The notes below the pieces were generated by a model that saw only the letters and a program-made list of their open reading frames with translations, was not told the DNA's origin and made no database searches. From NCBI GenBank assembly GCA_019116245.1, contig DXCC01000028.1:1-45369 (forward strand): 45,369 nucleotides of DNA, written 5' to 3'. Below are positions 17,733 to 25,237 of the stretch, piece after piece (position 1 is the first letter of the stretch; every line of letters begins with the position of its first letter). The position numbers were made by a program, and so were the translations under genes. The stretch comes from Candidatus Tidjanibacter faecipullorum. GTDB taxonomy: Bacteria; Bacteroidota; Bacteroidia; Bacteroidales; Rikenellaceae.

Positions 17733-18288
17733 CTTGTCGGATCAGTTTCAGCCATTTGAAATAACCCGCTACCGCCACGATGGCGTAGAGCAGGTAGAGC
17801 CCTCCGGTCGGGTAGAGCCCCTTGTAGAAGTAGAGTCCCGCACTGACCGCATCCACCACGATCCACACCAGCCACTGTTCGGCGTATTTGCGCGAGAGCA
17901 TCCACAGGGCGGCCACGCTGAGGGCGGTGGTGAAGCTGTCGCCGTAGGGTACCGTGCTGTCCGTGTAGCGGACCAGCAATACGGCCGTCGCAGCGAAGCA
18001 GAGCGCGGTGACGAGGCCCAGCGGCAGCAGGAGGCGGCGCGGCGTGCGGGAGATGGGGAGCGGCCGGGCATCGTTCCGCCGTCTGCTCCAGGAAATCCAG
18101 CCGTAGGCACTGGCGATCAGGTAGTAGCCGTTGATCGCCATGTCGGCATAGAACCCCGATTCGTAATAGACGAAGAGGTAGAGGGCGGGCATCACGACGC
18201 TGACCGGCCACAGCCAGATGCTGGCGCGGTATTCAAACCAGAGGTAGAGCAGTCCGGTGACGACGCCGGCGATTTCGAGCAGGTTCAT
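17704..18288 (-). CDS. pnuT: PnuC-family vitamin transporter, probably PnuT for thiamine
   Basis: This 194-aa inner membrane protein has about seven hydrophobic helices and the PnuC fold features: VVTGLLYLWFEYRASIWLWP at the N-terminus, YESGFYADMAINGYYLIASAYGW, and the WLVWIVVDAVSAGLYFYKG segment. PnuC proteins carry nicotinamide riboside by facilitated diffusion; a subgroup named PnuT carries thiamine and is found with thiamine pyrophosphokinase genes. Overlap with thiN here points to thiamine, an inference from context and not from residues. The ATG at 18288 is 26 bases downstream of the predicted transcription start, too short a leader for a TPP riboswitch. Confidence 0.85.
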   Translation of the reverse strand: MNLLEIAGVVTGLLYLWFEYRASIWLWPVSVVMPALYLFVYYESGFYADMAINGYYLIASAYGWISWSRRRNDARPLPISRTPRRLLLPLGLVTALCFAATAVLLVRYTDSTVPYGDSFTTALSVAALWMLSRKYAEQWLVWIVVDAVSAGLYFYKGLYPTGGLYLLYAIVAVAGYFKWLKLIRQDEQTPLPDA

Positions 18289-18320
18289 GACGGTGCGGGG
18301 CGATGCCTTGTGCTGACAGA

Positions 18321-18328
18321 CAAAGATA
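18321..18328 (-). promoter_or_regulatory. -7 element for the pnuT-thiN-mqnB-mqnD operon
   Basis: TATCTTTG on the minus strand is a perfect TAnnTTTG. The predicted start near 18314 leaves a leader of about 26 bases. No -33 TTTG is visible at the usual distance. Confidence 0.55.
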
Positions 18329-18476
18329 AGCCAATCGGCGTGTTTCCGGTCTGTCGGCGGCCGTTTTTCGCCGGAGGCGGGGCGGCGCTTTCCCGTCGGA
18401 GCGGCGGCGGATGTTGCGGAAGGGTGACAAATCGTATACAAAACGCACTTCGGCGGGGAGGATGCGGAAAAATGAG

Positions 18477-18484
18477 TATATTTG
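18477..18484 (+). promoter_or_regulatory. -7 element for the carboxynorspermidine synthase gene
   Basis: TATATTTG matches TAnnTTTG exactly and lies 68 bases before the ATG at 18553. The predicted start is near 18491. Confidence 0.55.
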
Positions 18485-18552
18485 TAGAACGGTACGACCG
18501 GCGGGGTGCCGGCGGCCGGATGTTTAATACAAACACAATACACCATTCCAAA

Positions 18553-19746
18553 ATGAGCAAAGTACTGATAATCGGTGCGGGCGGTGTGGGTACCGTCGTA
18601 GCGCACAAGGTAGCCGCCAGTCCCGTATTCAGCGAGATCATGTTGGCGAGCCGCACCAAAAGCAAAGCCGACGACATTGCCGCAGCCGTAGGCGGCGACC
18701 GCATCAAGACCGCACGGGTGGATGCCGACAGCGTCGAGGAGCTGACCGCACTGATGCGTGCTTTCCGTCCCGACATCGTCATCAATGTGGCGCTGCCCTA
18801 TCAGGATCTGACGATCATGGACGCCTGCCTCGAGTGCGGCGTGAACTACCTCGATACGGCCAATTACGAACCCAAGGACGAGGCGCACTTCGAATATTCG
18901 TGGCAGTGGGCCTACCGCGACCGTTTCCGCGAGGCGGGGCTGACGGCCATTCTCGGCTGCGGCTTCGACCCCGGCGTGACGTCGATCTACACCGCCTATG
19001 CCGCCAAGCACCACTTCGACGAGATCCACTACCTCGACATCGTGGATTGCAACGCCGGCAACCACGGCATGGCCTTCGCCACCAACTTCAATCCGGAGAT
19101 CAACATCCGTGAGGTGACCCAGCGCGGCAAGTACTGGGAGAACGGCCGGTGGGTGGAGACCGAACCCCATGAAATCCACAAGGGCCTCCACTATCCGGAG
19201 ATCGGCGAGCGCGAGTCCTACGTGATCTACCACGAGGAGCTGGAGTCGCTCGTGAAGAACTATCCGACCATCAAGCGCGCCCGTTTCTGGATGACCTTCG
19301 GACAGGAGTATCTGACTCACCTGCGCGTGATTCAGGATATCGGCATGGCCCGTATCGATCCGATCATGTACAACGGTGTGGAGATCGTGCCGATTCAGTT
19401 CCTCAAGGCCGTGCTGCCCGATCCCAAGTCGCTCGGCGAGCACTATACGGGTAAAACCTCGATCGGCTGCCGCATCAAGGGCCTCAAGGACGGCAAGGAG
19501 CACACCTACTATATCTACAACAACTGCGACCACGAGAAAGCCTACAAGGAGACCGGAACGCAGGCCGTCAGCTTCACGACGGGCGTACCGGCCGCCCTCG
19601 GTGCCGAGATGTTCGCACGCGGACTGTGGCGCAAACCGGGTGTCTTCAATGTGGAGGAGTTTGATCCGGATCCCTTCATGGCCGAGATCGGCGAACGCGG
19701 CCTGCCCTGGGTCGAGAAGTTCGACGTCGATCTGGAGGTGGACTAA
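18553..19746 (+). CDS. Carboxynorspermidine/carboxyspermidine synthase (saccharopine dehydrogenase family)
   Basis: The enzyme joins a diamine to aspartate semialdehyde by NADPH-dependent reductive amination, giving carboxynorspermidine or carboxyspermidine, which NspC then decarboxylates. The 397-aa protein starts with a Rossmann motif IIGAGGVGTVVAHK (glycines at 8, 10, 11, 13) and shows the family stretches NVALPYQDLTIMDACLECG, LGCGFDPGVTSIY and DCNAGNHG. The ATG at 18553 (MSKVLIIG) is chosen since upstream in-frame sequence lies before the promoter. The decarboxylase partner is at 23862-24992 on the other strand. In gut Bacteroidetes this route is the main one to spermidine, so the physiological product is probably carboxyspermidine. 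Confidence 0.9.
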   Translation: MSKVLIIGAGGVGTVVAHKVAASPVFSEIMLASRTKSKADDIAAAVGGDRIKTARVDADSVEELTALMRAFRPDIVINVALPYQDLTIMDACLECGVNYLDTANYEPKDEAHFEYSWQWAYRDRFREAGLTAILGCGFDPGVTSIYTAYAAKHHFDEIHYLDIVDCNAGNHGMAFATNFNPEINIREVTQRGKYWENGRWVETEPHEIHKGLHYPEIGERESYVIYHEELESLVKNYPTIKRARFWMTFGQEYLTHLRVIQDIGMARIDPIMYNGVEIVPIQFLKAVLPDPKSLGEHYTGKTSIGCRIKGLKDGKEHTYYIYNNCDHEKAYKETGTQAVSFTTGVPAALGAEMFARGLWRKPGVFNVEEFDPDPFMAEIGERGLPWVEKFDVDLEVD

Positions 19747-19770
19747 TTGCGCCTTCTATACGGAATCAAA

Positions 19771-19803
19771 ACGAGCGGCTGTCCCGAAAGGGCAGCCGCT
19801 CGT
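19771..19803. terminator. Strong hairpin between convergent genes
   Basis: ACGAGCGGCTG(T)CCC, a GAAA loop and the complementary GGGCAGCCGCTCGT form a 14-bp stem with one bulged T. It lies 24 bases after the carboxynorspermidine synthase stop and 50 bases before the end of the convergent small gene. A shared terminator is likely. Confidence 0.6.
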
Positions 19804-19853
19804 TGCGTGACAGCGGGGCGATGCGGCGGGCATGCCCCCTCGCAGGAGCGGGG

Positions 19854-20210
19854 TTATTCGCCCGTCAGCGATTCATAGACCTTCTGCTTGTTGAGGGTGA
19901 AGACGTGGCCGAACACGCCGACCGACACGACCTGCGGCTTTGTGTCGGGCAGGGTGATCCGTCCAATGCTGACCACGAAGTAGTTGTCCACCTTGAGGAA
20001 CGGGTCGATGGCGGCCGAGGCGATGCGGGAGAGGAAGAGGGCGTCGAGGTATTGGCCGTCGAAGAGGCTGCCGGGCTCCTGGGCGGAGCGCTGGGCGACG
20101 TAGTCGAAGACCGATTCGATCGCCTCGACGTGTTTCTCCCGGTCGGGGCAGGTGATGGCCAGGGCCGTAACCACTATGACGGCCAGGGCAGCGATCAGTA
20201 TCTTTTTCAT
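19854..20210 (-). CDS. Small membrane-anchored protein, possibly DUF4359
   Basis: This 118-aa protein begins MKKILIAALAVIVVTALAI, a signal anchor or uncleaved signal peptide, followed by TCPDREKHVEAI, a pattern I associate with DUF4359 proteins of Bacteroidetes. The cysteine is not in a good lipobox (threonine precedes it). The rest is a small alpha-beta domain ending VGVFGHVFTLNKQKVYESL. It is likely exposed to the periplasm. No function is known to me. The ATG at 20210 is preferred over an in-frame ATG at 20309 because the hydrophobic leader starts there and a promoter-like box lies between. Confidence 0.7.
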   Translation of the reverse strand: MKKILIAALAVIVVTALAITCPDREKHVEAIESVFDYVAQRSAQEPGSLFDGQYLDALFLSRIASAAIDPFLKVDNYFVVSIGRITLPDTKPQVVSVGVFGHVFTLNKQKVYESLTGE

Positions 20211-20235
20211 GGGCGCAAGAGTTTGAGGGTTTCCA

Positions 20236-20243
20236 TAAAGGTA
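20236..20243 (-). promoter_or_regulatory. Possible -7 element for the small anchored protein
   Basis: TACCTTTA on the minus strand fits TAnnTTTG except for the last base, 25 bases before the ATG at 20210. Confidence 0.35.
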
Positions 20244-20337
20244 GCGAAAAACGGGGCCGTTGCATCGCCCGGACCGGGAAAAAGAGCGACTGATGGCGGG
20301 AAAATGCAATTTTGAACTAAAAAAGATGACGGAAGTG

Positions 20338-20368
20338 TTGCAGAAATAAAAAACTCCCCTTATCTTTG
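20338..20368 (+). promoter_or_regulatory. Promoter of tRNA-Gln
   Basis: TTG (20338-20340), a 20-base spacer and TATCTTTG (20361-20368) match the Bacteroidetes consensus. The predicted start near 20375 is about 16 bases before the mature tRNA. Confidence 0.7.
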
Positions 20369-20390
20369 CCTCGCTTTTTCAGAGAAACAT

Positions 20391-20461
20391 TGGCCTATGG
20401 TGTAATGGTAACATTACAGATTCTGGTCCTGTCGTTCCTGGTTCGAGTCCAGGTAGGCCAA
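20391..20461 (+). tRNA. tRNA-Gln (anticodon CTG)
   Basis: The 71-nt sequence folds as a cloverleaf: the acceptor stem TGGCCTA (20391-20397) pairs with TAGGCCA (20454-20460), and the T arm has the usual GGTTCGAGTCC. The anticodon loop TTCTGGT gives CTG, reading CAG codons. The discriminator base is A and CCA is not encoded. It has its own promoter and terminator, so it is a single-gene unit. Confidence 0.95.
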
Positions 20462-20470
20462 CTGAGAGCG

Positions 20471-20502
20471 GAGGTTCCGACACAATCGGAACCTCTTTTT
20501 TT
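20471..20502 (+). terminator. Intrinsic terminator of tRNA-Gln
   Basis: A perfect 10-bp stem, GAGGTTCCGA with TCGGAACCTC, closes a CACAA loop and is followed at once by seven T. It begins nine bases after the tRNA. Confidence 0.9.
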
Positions 20503-20575
20503 ATGCCTTCCCGGCAGGCGTGACGGGCGGATGCGGTTGCCGAAGACGGTCGCAACAGCGGGAGCGGGGCGGTGG

Positions 20576-20722
20576 AGTGGCGGCCGGTTCGGTGCGCTGT
20601 TCGGCCGGGGTGCCGTTCTCCGGGCGGCGGTGGTGTCGCCCACCGCGGTGACGGCGGCGCCGTTTGGCTGCCTTGCCGTGTGGATTCTCCTGTACAGCCG
20701 TGCTGGTCGGAGCGGGTTGAGG
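20576..20722 (-). repeat. Second copy of the DEAD-box helicase tail sequence
   Basis: About 147 bp match 20841-20987 at about 91% with no insertions or deletions. Read on the minus strand it encodes a tail-like peptide (QENPHGKAAKRRRRHRGG, then HHRRPENGTPAEQ), in a frame offset from the helicase gene. It lies beyond the helicase stop and terminator and has no start codon in context, so it is probably a non-translated remnant. Confidence 0.75.
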
Positions 20723-20779
20723 AACGGTGGCAGGGAACCGGTGGGTGGATGCGTGCCGGAGAGAGTGGGCAATAAGCAA

Positions 20780-20808
20780 GGAGGGGAGTGTCTGCGGACA
20801 CTCCCCTC
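20780..20808 (-). terminator. Hairpin terminator of the DEAD-box helicase gene
   Basis: GGAGGGGAGTGTC (20780-20792) pairs perfectly with GACACTCCCCTCC (20796-20808 region) around a short TGC/G loop. It begins about 20 bases after the helicase stop codon, reading leftward. The T content after the stem is modest. Confidence 0.6.
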
Positions 20809-20828
20809 CTGTGGTACACGGGGTGCTT

Positions 20829-22328
20829 TTACTCCTGCGGAGCGGCAGCCGGTTCGGTGTGTTGTTTGGCCGGGGTGCCGTTCTCCGGGCGGCGGTGGCG
20901 TCGGCCACCGCGGTGACGGCGGCGCCGTTTGGCTGCCTCGCCGTGCGGATTCTCCTGCGCAGCCGTGTCGGTCGGAGCGGGTTGAGGGGCGGCCTCGGCG
21001 ACAGAGGGTGTGGCTTCGGCCGGGGTTGCCGGGCGTGCTTCGGCGTCGTTGCGGGGCTGGCGTTTGCCCTTGCCCTCCGTGCGGCGTTCGCTGCGCGGTT
21101 TGTCGCCCCGTCCCGGCTGGCGGTCGCTCTTGCCGGAGCGTTTGCGGCGTCGTCCGGAGCCCGATTCGCTCTCCTCGGGGGCATATTTCGGTCCCGCACC
21201 GACCGAAGCAGGCAGTTCGGCCTTGCGGATGTCGCGCTCGATGAAGCGTTCGATCCGGTGGAATTTGCCCTGTTCCTTTTCGTTCACGAAAGTGACGGCG
21301 GCACCCGTTGCCGCAGCACGCGCCGTGCGGCCGATGCGGTGGATGTAATCCTCGGGGTCGTGGGGCACGTCGTAGTTGATGACCAGACCGATGTCTTCGA
21401 TGTCGATGCCGCGCGCCACGATGTCGGTGGCGATCAGAATGTCCACCTTGTTGTTCTTGAAGGCCAGCATCACCTCCTCGCGCTGGGCCTGCTCCAGGTC
21501 GGAGTGCATGGCGGCCACGTTCAGCTTCATGCGCTTGAGGGTGTGGGCCAGCTCCTTGACCTTCTGTTTGGAGGAGGAAAAAATGATGGTTTTCGAGTGG
21601 GTCGGGTGGGAGAACATGTCGCGGATGATGTCCAGCTTCTGGTTTTCGTAGCAGATGTAGGCCGACTGGTCGATGGCCTCGTTGGGTTTCGATACGGCGA
21701 TGTTGATTTCGGCCGGGTTGCGGAGGATGGTCTTGGCCAGCTCGCGGATCTTGGGCGGCAGGGTGGCCGAGAACATGACCGTCTGCCGCTCGGCGGGCAT
21801 GTAGGAGACGATCTTCATGATGTCGTCGCTGAAACCCATGTCGAGCATGCGGTCGGCTTCGTCGAGGATCAGACACTCGACGTGCGAGAGGTCGATGCCG
21901 CTGTTCTGCAGGTGGGCGATCATGCGGCCCGGCGTGGCGATCACCACGTCTGACCCCATGCGCATGCCCCGTTTCTGGAGATCCCATCCTTTGCCGTCGC
22001 CGCCGCCGTACACGACGGTGGTCGATACGGAGAGGTAGTAGGAGAAACCCTGGAACTGCTGGTCGATCTGCTGGGCCAGTTCGCGCGTGGGCACGATGAT
22101 GACCGATTTGATGACATTGTCGGGGTTGCCCTCGCGGGTGAGGCGGTCGAGCAGCGGCAGCGTGTAGGCCGCCGTCTTGCCGGTGCCGGTCTGGGCGCAT
22201 CCGATGACGTCGCGTCCTTCCAGAATGACGGGAATGGTGGCCTCCTGAACGGGGGTCATCTCCTCGAAGCGCATGTCGTCGAGGGCCGTGAGTATGTTTT
22301 CGTCGAGATCGAGTTCGGTGAATCGCAT
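20829..22328 (-). CDS. DEAD-box ATP-dependent RNA helicase with basic C-terminal tail
   Basis: The protein remodels RNA, probably in ribosome assembly or at low temperature, like RhlE or CsdA relatives. The 499-aa chain has the Q motif (FEEMTPVQEATIP, 21-33), Walker A AQTGTGKT (45-52), DEAD at 156-159, SAT at 187-189, and the late motif HRIGRTAR. After about residue 375 the chain becomes a low-complexity tail rich in Arg, Lys, Gly, Pro and Ala (for example KRRRRHRGGRRHRR), suited to nonspecific RNA binding. The ATG at 22328 (MRFTELDLDEN) is the family start. The promoter gives a leader of about 82 bases, long enough for temperature or helicase feedback control, though I see no specific element. 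Confidence 0.94.
   Translation of the reverse strand: MRFTELDLDENILTALDDMRFEEMTPVQEATIPVILEGRDVIGCAQTGTGKTAAYTLPLLDRLTREGNPDNVIKSVIIVPTRELAQQIDQQFQGFSYYLSVSTTVVYGGGDGKGWDLQKRGMRMGSDVVIATPGRMIAHLQNSGIDLSHVECLILDEADRMLDMGFSDDIMKIVSYMPAERQTVMFSATLPPKIRELAKTILRNPAEINIAVSKPNEAIDQSAYICYENQKLDIIRDMFSHPTHSKTIIFSSSKQKVKELAHTLKRMKLNVAAMHSDLEQAQREEVMLAFKNNKVDILIATDIVARGIDIEDIGLVINYDVPHDPEDYIHRIGRTARAAATGAAVTFVNEKEQGKFHRIERFIERDIRKAELPASVGAGPKYAPEESESGSGRRRKRSGKSDRQPGRGDKPRSERRTEGKGKRQPRNDAEARPATPAEATPSVAEAAPQPAPTDTAAQENPHGEAAKRRRRHRGGRRHRRPENGTPAKQHTEPAAAPQE
20841..20987 (-). repeat. Helicase tail segment that is duplicated downstream
   Basis: This is the in-gene copy: it encodes the last 50 residues or so of the helicase. 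It matches 20576-20722 at about 91% with a constant offset of 265 bases, which is not a multiple of three. Confidence 0.75.
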
Positions 22329-22416
22329 GATATCTGTATTTTGGCGAACCGTCGGGGTTCGGAGTACGGGTATGGCGCGGAGGTAGGTCCTGTGGCGGAC
22401 AGCGCCATACAACGTG

Positions 22417-22447
22417 CAAAAGTACGGCTATTTTGCCACTTTCGCAA
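22417..22447 (-). promoter_or_regulatory. Promoter of the DEAD-box helicase gene
   Basis: On the minus strand TTG (22447-22445), a 20-base spacer and TACTTTTG (22424-22417) match the consensus. The predicted start is near 22410. Confidence 0.65.
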
Positions 22448-22490
22448 CGGGAGAGGCGGCTGACGCTCGGTCGTCCGGCGTGAAAACGAC

Positions 22491-22517
22491 GAAGACCGGC
22501 CACAATGGCCGGTCTTC
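22491..22517 (-). terminator. Terminator after the cysteate-synthase-like gene
   Basis: GAAGACCGGCCA (22491-22502) and TGGCCGGTCTTC (22506-22517) form a perfect 12-bp stem with a CAA loop. Reading leftward it is followed by GTCGTTTTC. It lies 24 bases after the stop codon at 22541. Confidence 0.65.
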
Positions 22518-22540
22518 GGAGATGATGCAATGCGCTGTCG

Positions 22541-23833
22541 TCAGGCGAACAGTGCCTCCGTGCGGGCGATGATGTCGGACTCCTTGGCCGTCAGCGGGAA
22601 GACGATGGCCGGTTTGAGGTACCACATCTGTTTGTTTTTCTTGAAGAGCTGCTCGCCGCCGCCCGTGATGTTGAGCATGACGGTGGCATCCTTGGCTACC
22701 TTGCCGGTTTTGACGGCCTGCAGCAGCGAATCGACGGCAACGGCGGCCGCGTGGTGGATGTCGATTCCTTCCGTCTGCTGGAACAGGCGCGAGGCCTTGC
22801 GCAGGGCGGCATTCGTCGAGACGAAGAAGTCGCCGTCCGTTGCGGTCAGCGCATCGAACAGACCGCCGGCCAGGCTGTAGGGCGGCTTGCGGTTGGAGAG
22901 CACCTTGGCGTCGATGATCGCGGCGTCGCGGCGGGCATGGTGGTCGTCGTAGGCGAACAGTTCGCGCGAGCGGGCGCGCCATGCATCGTACATCGGGACG
23001 AAGGGGGCGTTCTGGGACACCATCAGGTGCATGTGATTCTCGCCGAACCGGCCGTCGGCGGCCAGTCGCTGGGCCGTTTCCCATGCGGCGATGGCTCCCG
23101 TACCGCTGCCGACCGCCTGGAAATAGTAGTCGGGAATGCGGCCGATGAAGGTGGCGGCCGAAAGGACGGTCGTACCCATGCCGTCGCGGCGGGCGATGTT
23201 CTTGGCGCCGCCCTCGGCCACGAACCGGTGCGACTTGAGCACCGTGTTGCTCAGGTGGATGGCGTCGAAATAGTCGGCTCCCTTCTGGACCGAGATCAGC
23301 TTGACGCAGTCGTTGAGCGGAGCCTCAAACCACAGTGCGTCCAAGTTGTCCTCCGGGACGCAGAGCAGCAGCGGAATGTTGTTTTCCGAGCAGACTTTGG
23401 CAAAGGCGCGGGCCGTGTTGCCGGCCGAGGCCACCACGAGGATGCGCCCCTTCGATTCGTCGAACCGGCCGCAGACGCTGTATGCCTCGGTCTCCTTGAA
23501 GGAGCAGGTGGTCATGGCGGCGCCGATGGCGGGCCAGTAGCCGCTGAAGGTAATGTAGAGGTTCTCCAGACCGATTGCCTCGGCCAGCCCCTTGCTCTTG
23601 TAGGTGACCGGAGCGGCCGAGCCCTTCAGCATGCGCCGTACGGGCAGCCAGTCGCAATATTTGTAGAGTCCGTAGGAGTTGTCGCGGACTTCGATCTGTT
23701 TCTTGGCATACTCCGTGCGGATGAGCGAGGCGCATTTGCACTGGGGGTCTTCCAGCGCCAGACCGTCATCCTCGAAGAGGTGGTCGGTAGCCACGCAGCG
23801 GAGCTGATATTGGGTCGGGGTAAAGTTGTCCAT
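22541..23833 (-). CDS. Cysteate synthase-like PLP enzyme (threonine synthase family)
   Basis: This 430-aa protein is a fold-type II PLP enzyme. The PLP lysine is probably K113 in CSFKETEA, followed by the substrate loop ASAGNTARAFA (about 135-145) and the phosphate-binding glycine loop AVGSGTGAIAAWE. The cysteine-containing N-terminus (LRCVATD, then DPQCKCASLIR) and the sequence after the lysine (ETEAY rather than the DRG of threonine synthase) match cysteate synthases, which make L-cysteate from O-phosphoserine and sulfite. In Alistipes, cysteate is the head-group precursor of sulfonolipids, so that is the likely role. Threonine synthase is the alternative. It lies 28 bases after nspC in one operon. 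Confidence 0.82.
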   Translation of the reverse strand: MDNFTPTQYQLRCVATDHLFEDDGLALEDPQCKCASLIRTEYAKKQIEVRDNSYGLYKYCDWLPVRRMLKGSAAPVTYKSKGLAEAIGLENLYITFSGYWPAIGAAMTTCSFKETEAYSVCGRFDESKGRILVVASAGNTARAFAKVCSENNIPLLLCVPEDNLDALWFEAPLNDCVKLISVQKGADYFDAIHLSNTVLKSHRFVAEGGAKNIARRDGMGTTVLSAATFIGRIPDYYFQAVGSGTGAIAAWETAQRLAADGRFGENHMHLMVSQNAPFVPMYDAWRARSRELFAYDDHHARRDAAIIDAKVLSNRKPPYSLAGGLFDALTATDGDFFVSTNAALRKASRLFQQTEGIDIHHAAAVAVDSLLQAVKTGKVAKDATVMLNITGGGEQLFKKNKQMWYLKPAIVFPLTAKESDIIARTEALFA

Positions 23834-23861
23834 ATGTTGAGTCTTTTTCTGTGTTGCTGAA

Positions 23862-24992
23862 TTACGACATGCGGTTGCGGAAATCCTCGTAGCCGAAGCG
23901 GCGGACCACCTCGCAGCGGCCGTCCGTGTGGAGGATGGCGATCGAGGGGTGGCTGACGCCGTTGAACATGGTGGTCTTGACCATCGTGTAGTGGATCATG
24001 TCCTCGAAGACGATCCGGTCGCCGATCTGCGGCTCGCGGTCGAAGGCCCAGTCGCCCTTGTAGTCGCCCGCCAGGCAGCAGTTGCCGCCCATGCGCCAGC
24101 GGGTTTCGCCTTCGCGGGGGTCGTGTGCGCCGATGATGGCCGGTTTGTAGGGCATTTCGAGCGTGTCGGGCATGTGGCAGGCGAACGATACGTCGAGCAT
24201 GGCCGTATGGACGCCGCCGTTGTGGACGATGTCCTGGATCGTGGAGGTCAGCCAGCCCGTGCGCCAGGTGAAGGCGCTGCCGGGTTCGAGAATGACCCGC
24301 AGGTGGGGCCACCGCTGGCGGAAGCCGCGCAGGATGTCGATCAGCCGGTTCTCGTCATAATCTTCGGCCGTCATCAGATGGCCGCCTCCCATATTGACCC
24401 ATTTGGCCTGCGGGAGCAGGTGGCCGAATCGCTGCTCGAAGGCGGTGAGCGTCGCTTCGAGATCGTCCGGACGCGATTCGCAAAGCGTGTGGAAATGGAT
24501 GCCCTCGATGCCGTCGGGCAGCGCCGGCAGCTCTTCGGCATGGATGCCGAGCCTGGAGTCAGGTGCGGCCGGATTGTAGAGGTCGGTCTCGACGGTCGAG
24601 TAGAGCGGATTGACCCGCAGGCCGCACGAGACGCCTGCCGCACGGGCGCGGGCGCCGAAACGCTGCCACTGGTTGAGCGAGTTGAAGGTGATGTGGTCGC
24701 TGCAGCGCAGGATCTCGGGAAAATCGGCATCCGTATAGACCGGAGCGTAGGTGTGGGTCTTGCAGCCGTACTCCTCCAGCACCAGACGGGCTTCGGCGGC
24801 CGAGCTGGCCGTTGCCCCGTCGGAGTGTTCGCGGAGGGTCGGGAAGATGCGCCACATGGCGCATGCCTTTAGGGCGACGATGATCTCTGCACCGGTCGCG
24901 TGGCGTACTTTGTCGATCACGGCCATATTGCGGAGCAGTGATTGTTCGTCCAGGATGTAGCACGGCGAGGGCAGGGTCAGAAAGTCAATCAT
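23862..24992 (-). CDS. nspC: Carboxynorspermidine/carboxyspermidine decarboxylase
   Basis: NspC removes CO2 from carboxynorspermidine or carboxyspermidine, giving the triamine. It belongs to the alanine racemase-fold PLP decarboxylases. The PLP lysine is K42 in ALKACAMW, and the N-terminal SPCYILDEQSLLRNM is typical of NspC. GIHFHTLCES and VNMGGGHLMT form the phosphate and ring-stacking regions, LEPGSAF is conserved, and the active-site cysteine region is GGNCCLAGDY. Length 376 aa is usual. Its biosynthetic partner is at 18553-19746. It is the first gene of a two-gene unit with the cysteate-synthase-like gene. An AT-rich TATTTTTA upstream is only a weak promoter candidate. Confidence 0.94.
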   Translation of the reverse strand: MIDFLTLPSPCYILDEQSLLRNMAVIDKVRHATGAEIIVALKACAMWRIFPTLREHSDGATASSAAEARLVLEEYGCKTHTYAPVYTDADFPEILRCSDHITFNSLNQWQRFGARARAAGVSCGLRVNPLYSTVETDLYNPAAPDSRLGIHAEELPALPDGIEGIHFHTLCESRPDDLEATLTAFEQRFGHLLPQAKWVNMGGGHLMTAEDYDENRLIDILRGFRQRWPHLRVILEPGSAFTWRTGWLTSTIQDIVHNGGVHTAMLDVSFACHMPDTLEMPYKPAIIGAHDPREGETRWRMGGNCCLAGDYKGDWAFDREPQIGDRIVFEDMIHYTMVKTTMFNGVSHPSIAILHTDGRCEVVRRFGYEDFRNRMS

Positions 24993-25182
24993 CGTAGAAA
25001 AGTGTCTGAAAAACGCAATAAAAATAGCGAAATCCGGCCTATCGGCGGACGGACAGCCACGATTTTGGTGAAAAATGGGTATTTATACTTATTTGTAACA
25101 GGTTGTCGTCCAGTGTGTAAGTAGCTTTTTAGCGGAGGTCAGGGTCTGGAAGGGGCGGAAGCGAGGGGGCTGGTATAATGAA

Positions 25183-25208
25183 GAGAGCGACCCAAACGGG
25201 TCGCTCTC
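25183..25208 (-). terminator. Terminator after the fimbrillin-like lipoprotein gene
   Basis: GAGAGCGACCC and GGGTCGCTCTC form a perfect 11-bp stem with an AAAC loop, 29 bases after the stop codon read leftward. TTCATTAT follows the stem. Confidence 0.65.
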
Positions 25209-25237
25209 CGGAAAAAAGATTCAAAAACAGGTTATCC

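Larger units (their letters stand above)
20503..20828. other. Gene-free stretch between tRNA-Gln and the helicase
   Basis: The only structured items here are a divergent copy of part of the helicase tail (20576-20722) and the helicase terminator hairpin (20780-20808). I see no credible gene with a start, promoter or recognisable product on either strand. Confidence 0.6.

Noticed and set aside
18289-18550. TPP riboswitch expected upstream of a pnuT-thiN operon
   Set aside because: No CTGAGA-type element or matching stems were found, and the predicted leader is only about 26 bases.
20395-20819. Minus-strand open frames covering the tRNA-Gln and the duplicated helicase tail
   Set aside because: They run through the tRNA and its terminator, have no promoter or start context, and resemble a protein only where they match the helicase tail.
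24993-25237. Possible small gene between nspC and the lipoprotein terminator
   Set aside because: The only open frame (24942-25124, +) lacks domain features and overlaps the nspC start; the rest is AT-rich spacer.
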